Positions 1 to 6,488 are shown, numbered from the stretch's first letter. The stretch: 6,857 nucleotides of DNA from an uncultured Prevotellaceae bacterium (GCA_905202115.1 CAJKQZ010000131.1:1-6857); one strand, 5' to 3'. The notes: generated by a model not told the origin, from the letters alone. Program-made: numbers and translations.

Positions 1-30
1 ACATATTTTGAATTATCTCCCTTGTATTTT
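1..30. repeat. Possible truncated copy of the 3420-3486 palindromic element
   Basis: The first 30 bases match 3452-3481 at 23 of 30 positions without gaps. The match includes two exact blocks in register, ACATATTT (1-8) and AATTATCTC (11-19), and a TATTTT block at 25-30. In the complete element these blocks form the end of the second arm and most of the third arm. The copy would be cut by the window edge. Both places are intergenic and AT-rich, so chance similarity is possible; the two exact in-register blocks are the main support. Confidence 0.35.
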
Positions 31-83
31 CAATTTCCTGCGGGAACTTTTTTACAAGGTAAAAAAAGATTTATTTTTTTTAC
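20..83 (-). terminator. Candidate hairpins downstream of the sugar permease operon
   Basis: Two inverted repeats lie in the noncoding tail after the permease stop codon. One pairs 59-67 with 75-83 (9 bp, almost all A-T). The other pairs 20-26 with 53-59 (CCTTGTA/TACAAGG) and has a nested TTCC/GGAA stem at 35-38 and 43-46. The two share base 59 and cannot form fully together. Neither is a GC-rich stem followed by a clean T-run on the minus strand, so this is only the best available place for transcription to end. The rest of 1-166 shows nothing I can identify. Confidence 0.25.
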
Positions 84-166
84 AGAAATAAGACCAATGC
101 AGGAATCTTTTTCCGCCAATTCTCCACATAGCCCTATTATCACGGCATTATCTCTTTAATTGTTTG

Positions 167-1426
167 TCAGTCAGCTGTCTGTTTCACTCTCGAGCCGACC
201 AAAGCATAATACAGCATGAACAATTCGCCTAATAGGACTATGAACCACGACCACCTCCAGCCGTTCATAACATCGGCCACAACACCTTGCAGCAAGGGCA
301 ATATGGCCCCGCCCACAACGCCTATCATTATCACGCCCGACGCCACCGACGTATACTTGCCCAAACGCGAGACCGCCAACGTAAAGATTGCTCCCCACAT
401 TATGGAATGGAACAAACCTACAGCCGTCAACAGCCAGGCGCTGTCAAACAATATAGCAAACAATGCAAGCACTCCTGCCGCCGATGTTGTGACTGTAAGC
501 TGCACGCGGGGAGAGATTCTGCTTAAAGAACTGCCCACAAGGCGCCCCACAAGCATTCCGCCCCAATACAATGTAGCCATTAACGCAGGAGACGAATAAC
601 TCTTTTCTATTGCATACATATTTATATTTGCCCCGATGCAGACTTCCACACCTACATAAAAGAAAATGGCCACTACACCTAACGTAAGATGACTGAACGA
701 CCAAACGCTTTTCTCGAGCTTCTCGCCTTTCTCGACCCTTGTTCCCTGTATGTCGGGCAACGAAAGTTTCATAAGCAGCAGAACCACTAACGTAATCACT
801 GCCATGAGCGACAGGAAAGGAATCATTAATTGTTCTATACGAATCTGTTCCATCGACAAACCTCCGAACACCACTCCTGTCACGAAATATGGAGCCAAAG
901 TAGTACCAACCGAATTGGCCGAGCCACCTATTGCCAGACGTTGGATTGACTGCGTTCCCTTAACGTAGCATGCCGTCAGATACGGGTTTATCACAACCTG
1001 TAAAACGGTAGCCGACGCGCCCACCACGAACGAGCCCAATAAGAAAATAAGAAACCCGCAAGGAATTACGTTCGCCCCAACATGCCACTTTGCCTCCGGA
1101 ATATGCACCGTGAAATACGAAGAAACGAAAAACAGCCCTAAGCCCACAATCATGACCGACAAGCCGCGCAATAGCGTACCCTTGTATCCGTGGCGGCTTA
1201 TCCAGCGCGAGCCTAAACCGCCGCAAACAGGATATGCAAGAAACCATGAAAAAGTAATCATTGTGGCGAATGTATTTTTCAAGCCTCCGACTTCGGAAAG
1301 AAAAGCCTCTTTCAACGGTCCCTGGAACTGCGTGTTGGCAGTGGTGAGAAAACCTACTATGAAAAAGAGAAACACCATAGTAAGGAAGGGCCCCAGATAA
1401 TTTACCTGCTTTTGCTGTGAATTCAT
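167..1426 (-). CDS. FHS-family MFS sugar:H+ symporter (NagP/GluP/FucP-like)
   Basis: Inner-membrane permease of 419 residues, close to the usual length for the fucose-galactose-glucose:H+ symporter (FHS) branch of the major facilitator superfamily. About twelve hydrophobic segments are visible, six on each side of a charged central loop (about 224-242). Family-like features are an N-terminal segment ending in FLTTANTQFQGPL, the LQVVINPY stretch (NPY at 147-149), FFYVGVEVCIGA (255-266), GGMLVGRLVGS (289-299) and VGGAILPLLQGVVAD (371-385). The ATG at 1426 is followed directly by a normal short cytoplasmic N-terminus. It lies 33 bp after the NagB-like gene with no terminator between them, so it is probably the last gene of the ROK-nagB-permease operon. 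Context points to an amino sugar or related hexose as substrate. The family call is firm; the exact sugar is inference. Confidence 0.9.
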   Translation of the reverse strand: MNSQQKQVNYLGPFLTMVFLFFIVGFLTTANTQFQGPLKEAFLSEVGGLKNTFATMITFSWFLAYPVCGGLGSRWISRHGYKGTLLRGLSVMIVGLGLFFVSSYFTVHIPEAKWHVGANVIPCGFLIFLLGSFVVGASATVLQVVINPYLTACYVKGTQSIQRLAIGGSANSVGTTLAPYFVTGVVFGGLSMEQIRIEQLMIPFLSLMAVITLVVLLLMKLSLPDIQGTRVEKGEKLEKSVWSFSHLTLGVVAIFFYVGVEVCIGANINMYAIEKSYSSPALMATLYWGGMLVGRLVGSSLSRISPRVQLTVTTSAAGVLALFAILFDSAWLLTAVGLFHSIMWGAIFTLAVSRLGKYTSVASGVIMIGVVGGAILPLLQGVVADVMNGWRWSWFIVLLGELFMLYYALVGSRVKQTAD

Positions 1427-1459
1427 TACGATGTATTTTAATTTATAAACTTCATTACT

Positions 1460-2188
1460 TTAATTCCCCAAAGTTGCTGCAGCCTCACTGTCAAATAAAA
1501 ACTCGCAATTAGGATGTAATTGCAGAATCGAAGCCGGAACTTCAGGCGTAACAGGGCCTTCAAGCATTTTCTTAACTATAGCAGTTTTATTTCTGCCTTT
1601 AGCTACCAGAATAATACGGCGCGCATGCATTATATCCTTTATTCCTAATGTAACGCCACCTAATTTTTTCTCCGGCGGAGTATTGGTTTCCCTGCGAATG
1701 CGCACTTCAAGCCCCGGATGCATGCTCGTGACCCGCGTTATACTGTCAAAACGGCTTCCAGGTTGGTTGAAACCAAGATGTCCGTTCTCACCGAGCCCTA
1801 ACATAAGCAGGTCTATACCTCCTCTGCAATCGAGTTCTTTTTTAAAATCGACACAAGATTTTTCAAAATCCTCGGATTCGGTAGGAAGCATAAGAAAATT
1901 GTTTTCGCTCACACCCAAAGAATCTATTATTTCCGTTTTCAGCATTGTATAGCACGCTCCGGAATAATCGCGTGACACATTTGTCACTTCATCCAATCCG
2001 AAAAAGGTTACGGAACTGGTATCAAAAGAATTGCGTGAATAAATTTCACCAACCAATCTATGAAAATTCCCCGTTGTTCTGCCTGTCGAGAGCCCGATTA
2101 CGCTTGACTTCTTTTTCAGTATCTGACCTATTATGCGCCAGGCTGCCGCACAATCGAACTCGTTTTCATTCTCTGTAACGGTAATCAT
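1460..2188 (-). CDS. NagB-family sugar-6-phosphate isomerase/deaminase (glucosamine-6-phosphate deaminase-like)
   Basis: Cytoplasmic protein of 242 residues. NagB converts glucosamine 6-phosphate to fructose 6-phosphate and ammonia. Family landmarks are the phosphate loop GLSTGRT (32-38), FFGLDE with the enolisation base D66 (E. coli D72), LGLGENGHLGFNQPG (130-144), GRNKTAIV near the C-terminus and ILQLHP. H137 matches the ring-opening His143 of E. coli. The position of E. coli D141 is N135, and that of the catalytic partner E148 is Q142 (codon CAA). This makes activity or substrate uncertain; a related sugar phosphate is possible. I chose the ATG at 2188: a longer reading from a TTG at 2218 adds ten residues, while the ATG places the TG loop at residue 36, as in Bacillus NagB. 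The gene follows the ROK gene by 38 bp and precedes the permease by 33 bp. The family is clear; the name nagB is withheld because of Q142. Confidence 0.85.
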   Translation of the reverse strand: MITVTENENEFDCAAAWRIIGQILKKKSSVIGLSTGRTTGNFHRLVGEIYSRNSFDTSSVTFFGLDEVTNVSRDYSGACYTMLKTEIIDSLGVSENNFLMLPTESEDFEKSCVDFKKELDCRGGIDLLMLGLGENGHLGFNQPGSRFDSITRVTSMHPGLEVRIRRETNTPPEKKLGGVTLGIKDIMHARRIILVAKGRNKTAIVKKMLEGPVTPEVPASILQLHPNCEFLFDSEAAATLGN

Positions 2189-2226
2189 TACTTGTATTGA
2201 CTCACTTATAAACTGCAATTATATTT

Positions 2227-3168
2227 TCACTTGTTCATTGCAACGACACCTGCTCCAAGCAATCCCACCAAATCGGGTTTGAGTTTAGTAATCACAACGC
2301 CGTTTGTAACGAAGCGCATTGTCTCTGCGTTCAGCTTTTCTTTTACTTTTGAGAGCATAAATCCGTCTGCAACAACGCCACCGCCGAGCACTACAGTGTC
2401 AGGGTCTGACACGCGAACCATATTCATTATCAAGTTCGCCAATCCTTCGGCAGCATTGTCCACAAGCGCAACGCAAAGCGGGTCTCCCTCGCGGCATAAC
2501 TCGAAGACTTCGGCTACGTTCACACGATAGCCGCGCCCTTCAAGGATACGCAGACGCGTGTCGTATGTTCCTGCAAAGAGGCGGGCGCAGCAATCGAAAC
2601 CGATACCGGCGGCAATTGTTTCTATACAGTCGTTACGACCGCAGCAGCAGGTTGTGCCCACGTTCACACCGACGCGCATATGCCCCACCTCGCCTGCGTT
2701 GAAATGACTGCCCCTAACGAGAGCGCCATTAACTACCGTTCCGGCAGCGATACCTGTGCCGACGTTTATATAGATAAAGTTCTTTGAAATCCTACCGTAT
2801 CCCCACTCCATTTCGGCACGCGTAGCGCTTTTCACATCGTTGTCGAGATAACACGGTATGCCGTAATCCCCCGATAGTTCCTTTGCCAAAGCAATGGGCT
2901 GCGTGCGCGCGGGATCGATCTGCAACCAGATACCTTGCTCCGTGTCTACGCGTCCTACTAAACCCACTCCTATAGCAACCGGTTGCTTGTCATACCAACC
3001 CACTGTCTTTATATAATCATCAAGTGAAGCTCTTATTATTGATACAGCCTCACGCTGCTCTAAAAAAACGGAATCGTATTTTTTACTGTTCAATATATTT
3101 CCGCAATCGTCCAGCTCTCCTATCAAAAGCTTCGTTCCACCCAAATCAAGGGCCAAATAAGTATCCAT
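2227..3168 (-). CDS. ROK-family sugar kinase
   Basis: Cytoplasmic kinase of 313 residues, the usual length for ROK kinases. It would phosphorylate an incoming sugar with ATP, probably at O6. In order: the ATP phosphate loop DLGGTK (8-13); LDND (108-111) with D111 as likely catalytic base; NVGTGIAAG (135-143); the sugar-binding stretch GSHFNAGEVGH (153-163); the zinc motif with H163, C174, C176 and C181 followed by E183 (CxCGxxxCxE, with Asp in place of the usual Gly at 180); and VVLGGGVV near the C-terminus. There is no N-terminal helix-turn-helix, so it is a kinase and not a NagC/Mlc-type repressor. It appears to be the first gene of the operon. Candidate substrates from context are GlcNAc, glucosamine, N-acetylmannosamine or glucose (Bacteroides RokA is a known hexokinase of this family). 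The sequence alone does not decide among them. Confidence 0.9.
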   Translation of the reverse strand: MDTYLALDLGGTKLLIGELDDCGNILNSKKYDSVFLEQREAVSIIRASLDDYIKTVGWYDKQPVAIGVGLVGRVDTEQGIWLQIDPARTQPIALAKELSGDYGIPCYLDNDVKSATRAEMEWGYGRISKNFIYINVGTGIAAGTVVNGALVRGSHFNAGEVGHMRVGVNVGTTCCCGRNDCIETIAAGIGFDCCARLFAGTYDTRLRILEGRGYRVNVAEVFELCREGDPLCVALVDNAAEGLANLIMNMVRVSDPDTVVLGGGVVADGFMLSKVKEKLNAETMRFVTNGVVITKLKPDLVGLLGAGVVAMNK

Positions 3169-3203
3169 AATCTAATTATATATTTAAACTCTTATTGCAT
3201 GTA

Positions 3204-3237
3204 CAAAATAAACAACATTTTTGATAATATGGGCAAA
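3204..3237 (-). promoter_or_regulatory. Candidate Bacteroidetes-type promoter of the ROK-nagB-permease operon
   Basis: On the minus strand a TTTG (3237-3234) is followed after 22 bases by TTATTTTG (3211-3204), which matches the Bacteroidetes -7 box TAnnTTTG at all but one fixed position. This would give a 5' leader of roughly 30 nt before the ROK start codon. The TTTG-to-box spacing equals that of the better promoter match in front of the reductase gene. Confidence 0.45.
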
Positions 3238-3300
3238 TTCGTTTATTAAAAAATATAAATTTTATAAAATATAACAATCCGCCGGCTCTTATTGAATATT

Positions 3301-3316
3301 TACATTTGCAAAACTA
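3301..3316. promoter_or_regulatory. Dyad of two face-to-face TAnnTTTG boxes
   Basis: TACATTTG (3301-3308, plus strand) directly abuts CAAAACTA (3309-3316), which reads TAGTTTTG on the minus strand. Both match the Bacteroidetes -7 consensus, and together they make a TAnnTTTGCAAAnnTA dyad. Neither has a convincing -33 TTTG at the expected distance, so it may be a protein-binding dyad or coincidence and not a promoter pair. Confidence 0.25.
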
Positions 3317-3339
3317 TACAAAGTAACAATAAAAAGCAC

Positions 3340-3411
3340 ATGGCAGAAAAGCGACATTTACAACAAGCAGTCTATACAAATAAACAAGGATTTTTTCAAT
3401 CGGTCGAATGA
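3340..3411 (+). other. Micro-ORF of 23 codons ahead of the palindrome (doubtful)
   Basis: An ATG opens a 23-residue reading frame beginning MAEKRHLQQAVY and ending in TGA, nine bases before the 40-bp palindrome. A TACATTTG box lies 31 bp upstream of the ATG. The order of box, short ORF, hairpin and T-run resembles a small transcription unit or leader, but no plus-strand gene follows in the window and an ORF this short is expected by chance. No family is recognised. Confidence 0.12.
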
Positions 3412-3419
3412 CACGCAAA

Positions 3420-3486
3420 AAATATGTCTGAGATATTTTAAAATATCTCAGACATATTTCAAATTATCTCAGAGATATTTTTTTTT
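3420..3486. repeat. Perfect 40-bp palindrome with third imperfect arm and T9 run
   Basis: Bases 3420-3439 are the exact reverse complement of 3440-3459, so the 40 bp form a gapless palindrome centred between TTTT and AAAA. One base later, 3461-3480 repeats the second arm with a few changes and can pair with the first arm at 18 of 20 positions. A run of nine T (3478-3486) follows. In RNA from the plus strand, arm 1 could pair with arm 2 or arm 3, and the arm 1-arm 3 hairpin would precede the T-run like an intrinsic terminator. On the minus strand the palindrome ends in six T (complement of 3417-3422), so it could also terminate read-through from the reductase side. An operator for a dimeric regulator or a dispersed repeat are alternatives. 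Confidence 0.85.
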
Positions 3487-3562
3487 ACAACCGGAAAAAA
3501 CTAAGACATCCGAGACCCCTATTCATAATTGCCATTTTACATTCAATCAAGACACCGTGCTG

Positions 3563-3596
3563 AAATAAATATGTAAAACATTCTACATATTTATTT
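3563..3596. repeat. Inverted repeat, 13-bp arms with 8-base loop
   Basis: AAATAAATATGTA (3563-3575) is exactly complementary to 3584-3596, with loop AAACATTC. The stem is almost all A-T and ends in T's on the plus strand. It lies between the reductase terminator and the 40-bp palindrome. It could be a weak secondary terminator or a binding site; nothing assigns it to a gene. Confidence 0.55.
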
Positions 3597-3640
3597 TCTG
3601 ACTTCCTATATTCGGAAACAAAACAAAAATTCTAATCAGC

Positions 3641-3673
3641 AAAAACAAATCCGTGCAACTTTAAAGCTGCACG
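3641..3673 (-). terminator. Intrinsic terminator of the FMN reductase-family gene
   Basis: Bases 3652-3662 and 3663-3673 form an 11-bp inverted repeat. Its one irregular pair is G-U when read on the minus strand but A-C on the plus strand, which supports minus-strand use. Reading on, the minus strand continues into a T-rich tract with five T (complement of 3641-3645). It lies about 108 bp after the reductase stop codon. The loop-proximal sequence is shared with the dnaK terminator. Confidence 0.7.
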
Positions 3674-3780
3674 AACCCTATCATACTATTATTTTTTCAT
3701 CCTACAGAAATTCTTTCTGCCATATAAGTTGAATTCCATGAAAAAGACCTTTTTCCAAGTATTACAATACATGTCTTTAC

Positions 3781-4338
3781 TTACTCTATATAATCGAGAA
3801 AAGCATCCACCTGTAGTCTCAAACTTGCCATTTGCGTATCCGTCAACACCATTTTTCCTTCCGTCCACGCCTCCATATTCAATTGAATACCCGTTTGGGG
3901 CTTTTCCATGACGTCGGCACGTATGAAAGGCAACGTAAGCAGTTCTGTCAGTTTTTCCCTGCATTTGGCCGTTGCCGCCGCACCTCCCGCACCACTCAAA
4001 GCAGTCTTCTTGCCGTTGATAGCAAGAGGGGTCTGACTGTCTCCAGGCACAAGCGGACGTGAAAGCCAGTCGATAAGATTCTTCAGATGACCCGGATAAC
4101 TGTAGTTGTACTCGGGAGAAAAAATCCAAAGGGCATCTGCCTCCGCCACTTTCCCCCGTACACTCGTGACAGCCTCGGGCGCAGGAAACTCTATGTCCTG
4201 ATTCATTAGCGGAACCTTAGAATAGTCAAGATATTCCACCATAGCGCGACCGGCAAGCATTTGTTCTACCGTTCCAGCGAGTTTTCTATTAAACGATTCC
4301 TTGCGCAAGGAACCGATGATAAACAAAATCTTCTTCAT
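3781..4338 (-). CDS. NAD(P)H-dependent FMN reductase-family flavoprotein
   Basis: Cytoplasmic flavodoxin-fold protein of 185 residues, the usual length for the NADPH-dependent FMN reductase family, which includes quinone, azo-dye and chromate reductases such as YieF/ChrR. The N-terminal strand MKKILFIIGS leads into GSLRKESFNRKLA (9-21), the FMN-phosphate loop. SPEYNYSYPGHLKNLIDWLSR (74-94) is the family's hallmark flavin-binding segment, and GKKTALSGAGGA (109-120) fits the third strand-loop. There is no signal peptide. Its own promoter match and terminator make it a single-gene unit between dnaK and the sugar operon. Its likely role is two-electron reduction of quinones or similar electrophiles; the physiological substrate cannot be read from sequence. 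Confidence 0.9.
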   Translation of the reverse strand: MKKILFIIGSLRKESFNRKLAGTVEQMLAGRAMVEYLDYSKVPLMNQDIEFPAPEAVTSVRGKVAEADALWIFSPEYNYSYPGHLKNLIDWLSRPLVPGDSQTPLAINGKKTALSGAGGAAATAKCREKLTELLTLPFIRADVMEKPQTGIQLNMEAWTEGKMVLTDTQMASLRLQVDAFLDYIE

Positions 4339-4379
4339 TCTTTTGCTATATTATTGTTCATCTTTTATAAAGCTAAATA

Positions 4380-4413
4380 CAAAAGTATTCCTTTTCCATA
4401 AAAATATATCAAA
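4380..4413 (-). promoter_or_regulatory. Bacteroidetes-type promoter of the reductase gene
   Basis: On the minus strand TTTG (4413-4410) is followed after 22 bases by TACTTTTG (4387-4380), a full match to the TAnnTTTG -7 box. The predicted leader is about 35 nt. The start region is A-rich with no Shine-Dalgarno, as is usual in this phylum. Confidence 0.6.
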
Positions 4414-4444
4414 CCCGAACATAAAATCAAAGGAACACTATAAA

Positions 4445-4491
4445 CAAAAATCAAAGGCGTGCAACTTAATAAGCCACACGCCTTTGATTTT
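4445..4491 (-). terminator. Strong intrinsic terminator of dnaK
   Basis: Bases 4447-4461 and 4477-4491 form a perfect 15-bp inverted repeat containing the GGCGTG/CACGCC core. On the minus strand the 15 bases between them can also pair through three G-U and three standard pairs, leaving an ATT loop; on the plus strand those wobble positions are mismatches. The stem runs into TTTTTG and more T on the minus strand. It lies 26 bp after the dnaK stop codon and separates dnaK from the reductase gene. Confidence 0.9.
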
Positions 4492-4517
4492 GTTTATTAT
4501 CTGTTTCCTTATCGGAA

Positions 4518-6440
4518 TCATTTCACCTCCTCGAAGTCGGCATCCTGAATTGTTTCGTCGGCATTCTTCTGATTGGACGAAGAACTCTGCTGCTGTTCAC
4601 CCGCACCGGCTGCACCTGCTCCTGGATTGGCTCCGGTCTGCTGATACATCTGCGCGCTCGCAGCCTGCCAAGCGGCATTCAGTTCGGCTATTGCCGCGTC
4701 GATTGCCGAAACGTCCTTACTCTTGTGAGCGTCGCGCAGTTTCTGCAAAGCCGCTTCGATTGGAGATTTCTTATCGGCGGGAATCTTATCGCCAAGTTCC
4801 TTGAGCTGATTCTCGGTCTGGAAAATCATGCTGTCGGCCTGGTTCAGTTTGTCGATACGTTCTTTCTCTTTCTTGTCGGCTTCGGCATTTTGTTCTGCTT
4901 CTGCTTTCATGCGGTCAATCTCATCTTTGCTCAAGCCGCTGGAAGCCTCTATTCTTATGGCCTGTTCCTTGCCGGTGGCCTTATCTTTTGCAGAAACCTT
5001 AAGGATACCGTTGGCGTCGATGTCGAACAGCACTTCAATCTGAGGAACTCCGCGACGTGCGGGAGCAATACCTGTAAGATTGAACTGTCCTATGCTCTTG
5101 TTCTGAGCAGCCATTGGACGCTCGCCCTGAAGTACGTGAATGGTAACTTCCGTCTGGTTATCAGCAGCGGTAGAGAACACTTCAGATTTTTTGCAAGGTA
5201 TGGTGGTGTTTGCGTCGATGAGTTTGGTCATTACGCCTCCGAGGGTTTCTATTCCGAGCGAAAGAGGAGTTACGTCGAGAAGCACGATATCGCCCACTCC
5301 GGATTCTTTGTTAAGGATTGCACCCTGAACGCTTGCGCCTACAGCCACTACTTCGTCGGGGTTCACGCCTTTCGAAGGAGCCTTGCCGAAGAAATCCTGC
5401 ACAGCCTGCTGAACGGCGGGAATACGGCTCGAACCGCCCACGAGGATTACCTCATTTATATCGGAAACCGAGATTTTTGCATCGCGGATTGCATTCTGAC
5501 ACGGTTCGAGGCAGCTTTGTATAAGATCGTGTGCAAGACTTTCGAACTTAGCACGCGTAAGTGTCTTTACGAGGTGTTTCGGCATACCGTCTACAGGCAT
5601 GATGTAAGGCAGATTTATCTCTGTCGAAGCTGAAGACGAGAGTTCTATCTTTGCTTTCTCGGCAGCTTCCTTGATACGTTGCATTGCCATAGGATCGGCC
5701 TTGAGGTCGGCACCCTCATCATTTTTGAATTCCTGAACAAGCCAGTCTATGATTTTCTGGTCGAAGTCGTCGCCGCCGAGGTGAGTATTTCCGTTAGTAG
5801 AAAGCACCTCGAACACACCGCCGCCGAACTCAAGAATCGATATATCGAACGTTCCGCCGCCGAGGTCGAAGACTGCAATCTTCATATCCTTGTTGGATTT
5901 GTCGAGACCATAGGCCAAAGCGGCTGCCGTAGGTTCGTTGATAATACGTTTTACTTCAAGACCTGCTATCTGGCCTGCTTCCTTAGTAGCCTGGCGCTGC
6001 GAATCGGAGAAATATGCCGGCACGGTAATAACAGCTTCGGTCACTTCCTGTCCGAGATAATCTTCGGCCGTTTTTTTCATCTTCTGGAGAATCATTGCCG
6101 AGATTTCCTGCGGAGTATAAAGGCGTCCGTCGATGTCGACACGCGGAGTATTGTTGTCGCCGCGCACAACAGAATAAGGCACACGCGAAATTTCGGTCTG
6201 CACCTGGTCGTAGGTCTCGCCCATGAAGCGTTTTATAGAGTAGACAGTGTTTTTAGGGTTGGTAATTGCCTGACGTTTTGCAGGGTCGCCCACCTTGCGC
6301 TCGCCTTCTTTGGTAAAAGCCACAATACTCGGCGTGGTACGTTTACCCTCGCTATTAGCAATCACAACCGGTTCGTTACCTTCGAATACGGCAACGCATG
6401 AATTGGTTGTACCTAAGTCGATACCAATAATCTTTCCCAT
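4518..6440 (-). CDS. dnaK: Molecular chaperone DnaK (Hsp70)
   Basis: Cytoplasmic ATP-driven chaperone of 640 residues, normal length. The ATPase domain (about 1-380) shows IDLGTTNS (7-14), the VTVPAYFSDSQRQAT segment (139-152), INEPTAAALAYG (167-178), FDLGGGTFD (191-199) with the autophosphorylation Thr197 (E. coli T199), and ILVGGSSRIP (332-341). The hydrophobic linker DIVLLDVTPLSLGIE (384-398) leads to the substrate-binding domain and helical lid. A Gly/Ala/Gln/Ser-rich tail ends in EEVK, the usual bacterial C-terminus. The ATG at 6440 gives the canonical MGKIIGIDLGTT start. The frame is open upstream to 6533, but those 31 codons are not DnaK sequence and overlap the promoter. It works with DnaJ and GrpE, which are not encoded here. 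The downstream terminator suggests a single-gene transcript. No CIRCE repeat is seen upstream; a sigma-54-type promoter is. Confidence 0.98.
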   Translation of the reverse strand: MGKIIGIDLGTTNSCVAVFEGNEPVVIANSEGKRTTPSIVAFTKEGERKVGDPAKRQAITNPKNTVYSIKRFMGETYDQVQTEISRVPYSVVRGDNNTPRVDIDGRLYTPQEISAMILQKMKKTAEDYLGQEVTEAVITVPAYFSDSQRQATKEAGQIAGLEVKRIINEPTAAALAYGLDKSNKDMKIAVFDLGGGTFDISILEFGGGVFEVLSTNGNTHLGGDDFDQKIIDWLVQEFKNDEGADLKADPMAMQRIKEAAEKAKIELSSSASTEINLPYIMPVDGMPKHLVKTLTRAKFESLAHDLIQSCLEPCQNAIRDAKISVSDINEVILVGGSSRIPAVQQAVQDFFGKAPSKGVNPDEVVAVGASVQGAILNKESGVGDIVLLDVTPLSLGIETLGGVMTKLIDANTTIPCKKSEVFSTAADNQTEVTIHVLQGERPMAAQNKSIGQFNLTGIAPARRGVPQIEVLFDIDANGILKVSAKDKATGKEQAIRIEASSGLSKDEIDRMKAEAEQNAEADKKEKERIDKLNQADSMIFQTENQLKELGDKIPADKKSPIEAALQKLRDAHKSKDVSAIDAAIAELNAAWQAASAQMYQQTGANPGAGAAGAGEQQQSSSSNQKNADETIQDADFEEVK

Positions 6441-6470
6441 TTCTTTATCTGTTTTTATTGTTTTTAATCT

Positions 6471-6488
6471 GTTTGCAACCCGTTTGCA
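6471..6488. repeat. Direct repeat GTTTGCA in the dnaK leader
   Basis: GTTTGCA occurs at 6471-6477 and again at 6482-6488, 11 bp apart (about one helical turn), within the predicted 60-nt dnaK leader. It could be a binding site just downstream of the predicted transcription start, or chance. Confidence 0.3.

Larger units (their letters stand above)
3169..3780. other. Gene-free intergenic stretch, rich in inverted repeats
   Basis: This stretch of about 610 bp lies between the reductase gene and the ROK operon and has no convincing gene. It holds, left to right, a candidate ROK promoter, a short dyad with opposed TAnnTTTG boxes, a 24-codon micro-ORF on the plus strand, a 40-bp perfect palindrome with a third arm and T9, a second inverted repeat, and the reductase terminator. 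It is strongly AT-rich. The 107 bp between the reductase stop and its terminator show nothing further. The palindrome is not explained by the flanking genes and may be a regulatory site, a terminator pair or a dispersed repeat. Confidence 0.7.

Noticed and set aside
2189..2218. TTG start of the NagB-like protein ten codons upstream
   Set aside because: The ATG at 2188 matches the family's N-terminal length and places the phosphate loop correctly. The TTG version adds residues with no family counterpart.
3689..4129. 146-codon minus-strand frame overlapping the reductase gene
   Set aside because: Alternate frame of the clear FMN reductase family gene; its Cys/Arg/Gly-rich sequence has no family match.
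4725..5633. Long plus-strand frame (302 codons) opposite dnaK
   Set aside because: It lies wholly inside the certain dnaK gene on the opposite strand, with Phe/Cys/His-rich sequence typical of an antisense shadow.
5679..6401. 240-codon plus-strand frame opposite dnaK
   Set aside because: Antisense shadow of the conserved DnaK ATPase domain; no family features.
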